Assembly: GCF_039519235.1 (NCBI RefSeq)
Contig: NZ_CP154351.1
Span: forward strand, 992,001-1,056,000
From: Micrococcus sp. 2A
Lineage (GTDB): Bacteria > Actinomycetota > Actinomycetes > Actinomycetales > Micrococcaceae
Length of the DNA stretch: 64,000 bases
Reading direction: 5' to 3'
Below the pieces are notes generated by a model. It was not told the origin of the DNA, ran no database searches, and was given only the letters and a program-made list of their open reading frames with translations. Shown piece by piece: positions 58,230-64,000 of the stretch. Each line of letters begins with the position of its first letter. Positions within the stretch are counted from its first letter, which is position 1. Made by a program: the position numbers and the translations under genes.

Positions 58230-59734
58230 CACGCACACGGCCCACGGGCAGCCTCTCCGCACCCGCGCGCATCCGCGTCGTCGCGTGGATCGTGCTCATC
58301 TCCGGGCTCGGCATGGCGCTGCTGCTCGGCTCCCTCGTGTTCGCACTGCGCTGGATGGCCGAGGACGGCATCCGCACCTCCATCACGCAGGAGGTCGAGG
58401 AGGTCGGGGTGTTCGCCGCCAACGGACTCGACCCGGCCACCGGCGAGCAGGTCACCGGCCCCGACCGCTTCGTGGAGCTCTACCTCGAACGCCAGCGCGC
58501 CGAGCCCTCGGAGCTCATCGTCGGAGGTTCCGACGCCGTCCCCGTGATCGGCCAGCGCGCCGGGGAGCGGGCCGTCGGCTTCGAGGCCCTCGATGCCGCG
58601 ACCCGCGAGGCCCTGCTCGTCCCCGACCGCTCGGGCCGCATGACCGACCCGGTGCAGGGGACCGTCTCCTGGGCGAACGTCACGATCCGGGCCGGAGAGC
58701 AGACGGGGCACATCGTCGTCGCCGTGCTCCACCGCCATGTGGAGGAGCAGGTGGCCGTGCAGGCTCTGCTGCTCGGGCTGCTCGCGCTCGCGGGCCTGGC
58801 GGCGACGGGCCTGGCCGCGTGGATCCTGGCCGGGCGCATCCTGGGGCACACCGCCGAGTTCGACGCGGCGGTGCGCCGTGCGGCACGGGGACGCGGGGTG
58901 CCCCGCCTCCCGGAGGAGGGCTCGGACGAGTACGCGGCGCTGGCGAAGGGCGCCAACCGGCTGCTGCGCCGGGCCGATCGCGCCCTCGCGCGGGAACGCT
59001 CCTTCGCGCAGGACATCACCCTGACACTGCGGACCTCCTCCGCGATGCTCGAGGCGGGCCTGCGCAGCCCCGGGGGCACCGCGGCGCAGTGGCGGACGAC
59101 GGCGGACGAGCTGGCGGCCGAGGCCACACGGGCCCGGGAGCTGCTCGACGACCTCGCGCTGCTCACGCGCCTCGGCAGTGCCGACCTGGCCGTCGAGTCC
59201 GTGGCCGTGGATCCCGCCGACATCGTCGCGGTCGCCGCCCGGGGCTGGCGGGAGCGGGCGGACCAGGACGGCAGCGGCGTCGAGGTGCGCGTCGAGGCCG
59301 ACCCCTCCGTGCCGGCCGCACGGGCCGAGCCGGCACGCCTGGTGCAGGTCCTCGAGGAGGTCCTCGACAACGCCCGCGACGCAGTGCACATCCCGGCGGA
59401 TGCGCCGGGCGGCGTCGACGTCTCCTCCCTCCACCCCACGGATCGGACGATCCTCGTGCGGGTCCACGCCCTCGCCACGCAGGAGGGCGAGCGGGTGGCG
59501 ATCGACGTCACGGACCGGGGGCGGGGCGTGCCCGAGGAGGAGCGCGCCGGCCTGACGGCGCGCCTCGCGGTCGCCTCGAACGACCCCGCGCCGGGCAACG
59601 GCCTGGGCCTCGCCGTCGCGCACGGGCTCATGGGCGCCATGGGCGGGGAGCTGCGCATCCACGGGGGGGACGAGGTGGAGGCGGAGGGCACGACCGTGCG
59701 CCTGCTGCTGGAGCCGGCCCCGGCCTCATCCTGA
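58226..59734 (+). CDS. Histidine-kinase-like protein without the phospho-acceptor histidine
   Basis: The protein has 502 residues. It has a first membrane segment (VVAWIVLISGLGMALLLGSLVF), an extracytoplasmic domain of about 130 residues, a second membrane segment (ALLLGLLALAGLAATGLAAWIL) and a linker. In the dimerisation domain, where kinases read DxSHELRTP, this protein reads DITLTLRTS (about residues 263-271), so the histidine is absent. The ATPase domain looks intact: VLEEVLDNARDAV (N-box), DVTDRGRGVPEEE (G1) and GNGLGLAVAHGL (G2). No response regulator is adjacent on this strand. It may be a pseudokinase or binding partner of the complete kinase at 53 kb. Confidence 0.75.
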   Translation: MTRTRPTGSLSAPARIRVVAWIVLISGLGMALLLGSLVFALRWMAEDGIRTSITQEVEEVGVFAANGLDPATGEQVTGPDRFVELYLERQRAEPSELIVGGSDAVPVIGQRAGERAVGFEALDAATREALLVPDRSGRMTDPVQGTVSWANVTIRAGEQTGHIVVAVLHRHVEEQVAVQALLLGLLALAGLAATGLAAWILAGRILGHTAEFDAAVRRAARGRGVPRLPEEGSDEYAALAKGANRLLRRADRALARERSFAQDITLTLRTSSAMLEAGLRSPGGTAAQWRTTADELAAEATRARELLDDLALLTRLGSADLAVESVAVDPADIVAVAARGWRERADQDGSGVEVRVEADPSVPAARAEPARLVQVLEEVLDNARDAVHIPADAPGGVDVSSLHPTDRTILVRVHALATQEGERVAIDVTDRGRGVPEEERAGLTARLAVASNDPAPGNGLGLAVAHGLMGAMGGELRIHGGDEVEAEGTTVRLLLEPAPASS

Positions 59735-59826
59735 TCTCATCGCGCTCGCCCACGCTGGAGGTGCGGGCCGGCCGCCCCGACCCGCCCGCACCGAGCAGCA
59801 CCGCCCGCATCGACAGGAGCCACCCC

Positions 59827-60489
59827 GTGTCCCGACCGCATCCCTTCGCCCCCGCCGCCCGGCCGCCTCTGCGCGTGCGCGAGCCGGCCCCCGCCCCGAC
59901 GGCCCGGGACGCCTGGGGGATCGCGGCGGGGGCGGCCGGCGTCGCGGTGCTCCTGTGGCCCCTGCGCGCCTACGCGGGGCCGCAGCTCTCCGGCAACGAC
60001 GCGCCGAAGTTCCGCCTGGACTCCTTCCCGCTCTCCACCTACCCGATGTTCTCCGAGCACCGCGGCCGCTCCACCTACGTGCCGCACGTGATCGGCCTCA
60101 CCGAGGGGGGAGAGCGCGTCATCCCGGACACGCGCCATTTCGGCGGCGGCGGGCTGAATCAAGTCCGCAAGCAGGTCTCCCGGGCCATCCGGCGCGGCGA
60201 CGCGGCGCTGGTGGCGCAGACGTACGCCGACTCCCTCGCGGAGCAGCGGGCCGCCCTCGGAGACCGGCTTCCGAGCGGCAGCGGTCAGGGGGCAGCGCGG
60301 CGCCGCCGCGAGGCGGCCGTCCAGCGGGTGGAGGTGGTGCGCTCGCGCTTCCGGTTCGACGACTACTACAGCGGGCACCGCCTCCCGCATCGGGAGACGG
60401 TGCTGGCCCGCTGTGAGCTGGGCGGGACCGCCGTCGCGGTGCGCGAGGAGCGCACGGCGGACGAGATCGCGAACGGGGTGGCCCGGTGA
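59827..60489 (+). CDS. Single-pass membrane protein of unknown function, paired with an HTTM gene
   Basis: The 220-residue protein has a Pro/Arg-rich N-terminus, one membrane segment (WGIAAGAAGVAVLLWPL, about residues 30-47), then an outside domain starting APKFRLDSFPLSTYPMFSEH and continuing with VPHVIGLTEGGERVIPD and a basic helical stretch. I do not recognise a named family. The GTG start gives the shortest form with the whole hydrophobic segment; the open frame upstream overlaps the kinase-like gene. It overlaps the HTTM gene by four bases, so the products probably act together. Confidence 0.6.
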   Translation: MSRPHPFAPAARPPLRVREPAPAPTARDAWGIAAGAAGVAVLLWPLRAYAGPQLSGNDAPKFRLDSFPLSTYPMFSEHRGRSTYVPHVIGLTEGGERVIPDTRHFGGGGLNQVRKQVSRAIRRGDAALVAQTYADSLAEQRAALGDRLPSGSGQGAARRRREAAVQRVEVVRSRFRFDDYYSGHRLPHRETVLARCELGGTAVAVREERTADEIANGVAR

Positions 60490-61379
60490 ACGGCGCGCGG
60501 ATCCGGCAGTGGGCGGTGGACACGCTGCGTCCCGCGGCCACCCCGGCGCGCCCCGCGGTGCTGCGGATCGGCGTGGGCCTGTGCGCGGCACGGCACCACT
60601 CGCGCCGCCGCGCCCTCCTGCGCGGCGTGCACGCCCAGGATCCCCAACGCTTCGCGCCCGTCGGCGTGGTCCGCGTCCTGCGGCGTCCGCTGCGCCCGGA
60701 GGTGGCCGACCGGATCCACGACGCCGCGCAGGCCGTCAACGTGCTGGCCACGCTGGGGGTCGCCCACCGTGTCACGGGGCCGCTCAACGCGGCCCTGCAG
60801 CTGTGGACCCTCACCTACCGCAACTCGTGGGGCATGATCTACCACAACGACAACATGCTCGTGCTCCACCAGATGGTGCTGGGCACGAGCCCGAGCGCGG
60901 ACGCCCTCAGCGTGGACGCCCTCGTGATGCGGCGGCGCCTGGCGCCCGCGGTCTTCGGGCGCCGCTACGGCGCGGTGCCCGTGATGCTCAACGCGGTCAC
61001 CAGCGCGGTGTACTTCATCTCCGGCGTGGCCAAGGTGCGCAGCACGGTGGGATTCGGCTGGGCCTCCGGGGACGTCCTGCGCGGGCAGATCGCGATCGAC
61101 GGCCTGCGCAAGGACCTGTTCGGCTCGCAGAAGCCCGCCGCGGGCACGGCGCTGTACCACCGGGAACGGCTGTTCGCCCTGATGGCGGTCGTCTCCCTCG
61201 CGGTGGAGCTGGGCGCGCCGCTGAGCCTGCTGGACCGACGGCTCGGCCTGGCCTTCGCCGCGGCCGCCTGGGGCATGCACACCGGCATCCGTGAAATCAT
61301 GGGGATCTCGTTCCCGTACAACATCAGCGGCGTCAGCTACCTGGCCCACCTCCCGGTGGGCCCACAGCTGCCTCGCTGA
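60486..61379 (+). CDS. HTTM (vitamin-K-dependent carboxylase-like) family membrane protein
   Basis: This 297-residue integral membrane protein has the HTTM pattern: LRIGVGLCAARHHSRRR early, a helix around QLWTLTYRNSWGMIYHNDNM, VMLNAVTSAVYFISGVAKVR followed by GWASGDVLRGQI, then SLAVELGAPLSLLDRR and a last segment with AAWGMHTGIREIMGISF. Bacterial members are distant relatives of gamma-glutamyl carboxylase, but carboxylation has not been shown for them. It may redox-modify or carboxylate a surface partner, perhaps the upstream protein; that is inference. It ends the block that interrupts khpA-rimM. Confidence 0.7.
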   Translation: MNGARIRQWAVDTLRPAATPARPAVLRIGVGLCAARHHSRRRALLRGVHAQDPQRFAPVGVVRVLRRPLRPEVADRIHDAAQAVNVLATLGVAHRVTGPLNAALQLWTLTYRNSWGMIYHNDNMLVLHQMVLGTSPSADALSVDALVMRRRLAPAVFGRRYGAVPVMLNAVTSAVYFISGVAKVRSTVGFGWASGDVLRGQIAIDGLRKDLFGSQKPAAGTALYHRERLFALMAVVSLAVELGAPLSLLDRRLGLAFAAAAWGMHTGIREIMGISFPYNISGVSYLAHLPVGPQLPR

Positions 61380-61413
61380 GCGGCCGACGCCGCGCCACCG
61401 CGAAGGACACCGC

Positions 61414-61998
61414 ATGAGCCCCACCCCCGTCACGCCCGCCGAGGACGCCCTGGTCCGCGTCGCCCGGATCGGCAAGCCCCACGGCATCCGCGGCGAGGTG
61501 ACGGTCCAGGTCTTCACGGACGACCCGGACGCCCGCTTCGCCCCCGGCGAGGTCCTCGAGGTGCGCGGCGCCGGCGCCGGCATGCCCGCGCATCTCACGG
61601 TGGTCAGGGCCCGGTGGAACAAGCAGATCCTCGTCGTCGCCTTCGAGGAGTGCCCGGACCGGAACACGGCCGAGGCGTGGCGCGGCCTCCAGCTCTTCGC
61701 CTCGCCCCTGGAGGCCGAGCAGTCGGACGAGTGGTACGAGGACGACCTCGTGGACCTCGCCGTGCTCGTGGACGGCGCCCGCGTGGGCGTGGTGACGGGA
61801 CTGATCACCGGAGACGCCCAGGACCTGCTTCAGGTGGCCCTCGACGACGCGGACGCCGAGGCGCTCGTGCCGTTCGTCGAGGAGATCGTCCCCGAGGTCG
61901 ACCTCGAGGCCGGCACCCTCATGCTCACCCCGCCGCCCGGGCTCCTCGAGCTCGCGCTGGGCGACGATGCCGCGGCCGCCGCGGACGAGGAGCGCTGA
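61414..61998 (+). CDS. rimM: Ribosome maturation factor RimM
   Basis: RimM assists 30S head assembly through S19. The 194-residue protein has [25 protein letters not shown] at the N-terminal beta-barrel, [20 protein letters not shown], and the PRC-barrel part with [15 protein letters not shown] and [17 protein letters not shown]. An acidic Ala-rich tail follows. ATG start with AAGGAC upstream. TrmD begins seven bases after its stop, the usual order. No promoter is obvious in the 34 bases before it. Confidence 0.94.
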   Translation: MSPTPVTPAEDALVRVARIGKPHGIRGEVTVQVFTDDPDARFAPGEVLEVRGAGAGMPAHLTVVRARWNKQILVVAFEECPDRNTAEAWRGLQLFASPLEAEQSDEWYEDDLVDLAVLVDGARVGVVTGLITGDAQDLLQVALDDADAEALVPFVEEIVPEVDLEAGTLMLTPPPGLLELALGDDAAAAADEER

Positions 61999-62005
61999 GC
62001 CGCCC

Positions 62006-62743
62006 GTGCGCTTCGACGTCGTCACGATCTTCCCCGAGTACCTGGCCGTCCTGGACGTCTCCCTCCTGGGGAAGGCGCGCCGCGAGGGCCTCGTGGACGT
62101 GCACGTCCACCACCTGCGCGACTTCACGTTCGACCGGCACCGCACGGTGGACGACACCCCCTACGGAGGCGGTGCCGGCATGGTGATGAAGGCCGAGCCG
62201 TGGGCGCTGGCCCTCGAGCACGTGGCCGCGGCGAGCCCCGCACCCGCGGTGGGGGAGCGGCCCGTCCTCGTCGTCCCCACCCCGTCCGGCCGCCCGTTCA
62301 CGCAGGCCACCGCCCGCGAGCTCGCCCGGCGGGAGCACGTGTCCTTCGCGTGCGGGCGCTACGAGGGCATCGACGAGCGGGTGTTCGGCTGGGCCGAGGA
62401 GCGCTTCGAGGTCCGCCTGGTCTCTCTGGGCGACTACGTCCTCAACGGCGGAGAGGTGGCCGCGCTGGCCATGATCGAGGCCATCGGGCGGCTCGTGCCG
62501 GGCGTGGTGGGCAACCCGGAGTCCCTCGTTGAGGAGTCCCATGAGGACGGGCTGCTCGAGTATCCCGTGTACACGAAGCCCTCGGTGTGGCGGGACCGTG
62601 AGGTGCCCCCCGTGCTGCTCTCGGGCGACCACGGCAAGGTGGCCGCGTGGCGCCGCTCCCAGCAGGAGGAGCGGACGCGGGACCGCCGCCCGGACCTGTG
62701 GGGCGCGTTCACGGCGCCGGGCCCGGACGGTTCCGAGCGCTGA
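62006..62743 (+). CDS. trmD: tRNA (guanine(37)-N(1))-methyltransferase
   Basis: TrmD methylates G37 next to the anticodon and prevents frameshifting. The 245-residue SPOUT-class enzyme begins [23 protein letters not shown], with [28 protein letters not shown] and the knot region [19 protein letters not shown]. Near the end is [22 protein letters not shown]. The GTG at 62006 gives the standard N-terminus; an in-frame start inside rimM would add a non-conserved extension. Confidence 0.95.
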   Translation: MRFDVVTIFPEYLAVLDVSLLGKARREGLVDVHVHHLRDFTFDRHRTVDDTPYGGGAGMVMKAEPWALALEHVAAASPAPAVGERPVLVVPTPSGRPFTQATARELARREHVSFACGRYEGIDERVFGWAEERFEVRLVSLGDYVLNGGEVAALAMIEAIGRLVPGVVGNPESLVEESHEDGLLEYPVYTKPSVWRDREVPPVLLSGDHGKVAAWRRSQQEERTRDRRPDLWGAFTAPGPDGSER

Positions 62744-62755
62744 GCCCGGCTGTGG

Positions 62756-62952
62756 CATAATCGACTGTCGGTCCACCGGACGCCCGACCTGCCACAGGGG
62801 GCGGACGTCGACGGCAGGACCACCGGGAGCCCAACAGGCGCGCCCGGACCAGGCTCACGGGATCCGGCATCCCGACCGCGCGACGCGCGGCGGACAGCCG
62901 CAGACCCGAGTACCACGTGGATGACCTGTGGCGTCCACCAGGAGAGATGAAC
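62756..62952 (+). promoter_or_regulatory. rplS promoter candidate and long leader
   Basis: CATAAT at 62756-62761, just after trmD, is a good -10; a -35 is not evident (TTCCGA at 62731 would need a 19-base spacer). The remaining 190 bases before rplS have several short inverted repeats, such as GTGGA/TCCAC at 62919-62939, and may be a ribosomal-protein leader. No known leader motif was recognised. Confidence 0.35.
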
Positions 62953-63306
62953 ATGCACATCCTTGATTCCTTCGACAAGTCCACGCTGCGCACCGACATC
63001 CCGGAGTTCGGCCCCGGCGACACCGTCAAGGTCCACGTCAACATCATCGAGGGCAAGACCGCCCGCGTGCAGGTCTTCCAGGGCTACGTCATGGGCCGCC
63101 AGGGCGAGGGCGTCCGCGAGACCTTCCGCGTCCGCAAGGTGACCTTCGGCGTCGGCGTGGAGCGCGTCTTCCCGGTGCACTCCCCGGTCATCGACAAGAT
63201 CGAGCTCGTCACCAAGGGCGACGTGCGCCGCGCGAAGCTCTACTACATGCGCGACCGCCACGGCAAGGCCGCCCGCATCCGCGAGAAGCGCGCCGACGTC
63301 AAGTGA
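62953..63306 (+). CDS. rplS: 50S ribosomal protein L19
   Basis: A 117-residue protein starting [20 protein letters not shown], then [48 protein letters not shown] and a C-terminal [21 protein letters not shown], all L19 hallmarks. The ATG at 62953 is preferred because GGAGAG lies six bases upstream; the ATG at 62947 directly touches that sequence. Confidence 0.96.
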   Translation: MHILDSFDKSTLRTDIPEFGPGDTVKVHVNIIEGKTARVQVFQGYVMGRQGEGVRETFRVRKVTFGVGVERVFPVHSPVIDKIELVTKGDVRRAKLYYMRDRHGKAARIREKRADVK

Positions 63307-63343
63307 TCCGCTTCGGCCGCGTTCGCGCGGCCTGAGCACACCC

Positions 63344-64000
63344 ATGTCGCATCCGGAGCCCCGTGACCCGTCTCGGTCGCGGGGCTCCCGCGCATCCGGA
63401 TCCGGCGCGCCGGCCGCCCGGGATGCCCGGTCCGCGGACGCCGCTGGGGCGGCCGGCTGGTGGCCCTGGGTCGCGCTCACCGTGGTGGCCGGGGTCGTGC
63501 TGGCCGCCGTGCTGCGCGCCGTGACCGGTGCCGTGCTGCTCATTCCGTCCGCCTCGATGGAGCCGACCCTGCTGCCGGGCGACCGGGTGCGGATCGACGC
63601 GTCCGCGGCCGGCGGGGCGGGCCTGGAGCGCGGGGACGTGGTGGTGTTCGACGGCGGCGGCAGCCTGGCGCCGTACCGCTCCCGCGGCTCGCTCGAGGCC
63701 GGCCTCGAGGACGTGGCCCAGTGGTGGGGCACCGCCGCGAGGGAGGACGTGTTCGTCAAGCGCGTCGCCGGCCTGCCCGGGGACACGGTGCAGTGCTGCG
63801 CCGCCGACGGCCGCCTCACGGTGAACGGCACTCCGCTCGACGAGCCCTACCTCGGGCGTGCCGTCACCGCCGCCGAGCCGGCCTCGGAGCGTCCGTGGCG
63901 CTTCGAGGTGCCGGCGGGCCGGATGGTCGTGCTCGGCGACAACCGGGCGGACTCCCGCGACTCCCGTGCCCTCCTCGGCGCCCCCGGCGGGGGGCTCATC
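63344..64000 (+). CDS. lepB: Signal peptidase I (3' end beyond the window)
   Basis: LepB cleaves signal peptides at the outer face of the membrane. About 219 residues are visible and the frame runs off the right edge. A 45-residue charged, Ala/Arg-rich cytoplasmic tail precedes one membrane anchor (VALTVVAGVVLAAVLRAV). The catalytic serine is in PSASMEPTLLPGD (about residue 71), the general-base lysine in VFVKRVAGLPGD, and the box GDNRADSRDSR near the end. The insertion between the first two blocks carries QWWGTAARED. The order rplS-lepB is standard; the gap is 37 bases. Confidence 0.93.
   Translation, partial: MSHPEPRDPSRSRGSRASGSGAPAARDARSADAAGAAGWWPWVALTVVAGVVLAAVLRAVTGAVLLIPSASMEPTLLPGDRVRIDASAAGGAGLERGDVVVFDGGGSLAPYRSRGSLEAGLEDVAQWWGTAAREDVFVKRVAGLPGDTVQCCAADGRLTVNGTPLDEPYLGRAVTAAEPASERPWRFEVPAGRMVVLGDNRADSRDSRALLGAPGGGLI

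Overview
The window comes from a very GC-rich actinobacterium, most likely a Micrococcaceae member close to Micrococcus luteus. The evidence is codon usage almost saturated for G/C at third positions, frequent GTG starts with 4-base GTGA/ATGA overlaps, actinobacterial gene orders (FAH-gltX, leuCD beside a divergent IclR regulator, plsC-gpsA-ddl, DAK2-recG-rsmD, yceD-rpmF-rnc-mutM, ffh-rpsP-khpA), and a locus with the enzymes for a UDP-ManNAcA polymer. Teichuronic acid made of glucose and ManNAcA is the known wall polymer of M. luteus.

Layout. 1-4.1 kb: the end of a CstA carbon-starvation transporter with its small YbdD partner, a fumarylacetoacetate-hydrolase-family enzyme, gltX, and a HAD phosphatase gene broken by one in-frame TGA. 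4.1-4.6 kb: a tRNA cluster (Gln-CUG and two identical Glu-CUC) with a clear promoter and terminator. 4.7-9.5 kb: two coupled membrane-associated GTPases and thiL. 9.5-14.2 kb: UDP-glucose dehydrogenase (minus strand), an IclR regulator, and leuCD. 14.4-18.7 kb: murA, an acyltransferase, gpsA and ddl, an envelope precursor block. 18.7-29.8 kb: a DUF3515 lipoprotein, a first LCP ligase, DAK2, recG, rsmD, a PLP aminotransferase (minus strand), coaD, galU, yceD, rpmF, rnc and mutM.

29.8-45.5 kb is a cell-surface glycopolymer locus. It has a second LCP ligase, four glycosyltransferase genes (one a tandem fusion), wecC and wecB for UDP-ManNAcA, an ABC-2 type exporter pair, an asparagine-synthase-like protein and a protein of unknown family. 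GalU supplies UDP-glucose, wecB/wecC supply UDP-ManNAcA, the glycosyltransferases build the chain, the ABC pair exports it and LCP proteins attach it to peptidoglycan. This is the expected logic for teichuronic acid; the individual linkages are inferred.

45.5-64 kb: an MFS exporter, ftsY, an ammonium transporter, and the ffh-rpsP-khpA block. The usual continuation into rimM-trmD-rplS-lepB is interrupted by a 9.2-kb block at 52.2-61.4 kb. That block holds a secreted Asp/Glu-rich protein with an intact two-component system, then a coupled trio: a P-loop NTPase, an ABC-exporter-like protein whose nucleotide-binding motifs are all degenerate, and a histidine-kinase-like protein without the phospho-acceptor histidine. 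A small membrane protein and an HTTM-type membrane protein follow.

The strongest second-look items are the catalytically degenerate trio, a perfect 15-bp inverted repeat inside the start of the RNase III gene, the HAD nonsense codon, and a recurring arrangement of a -10-like hexamer 6-9 bases before the start codon that suggests leaderless mRNAs. No insertion sequence, prophage, CRISPR array or rRNA gene was seen, and no gene-free stretch exceeds 300 bases.
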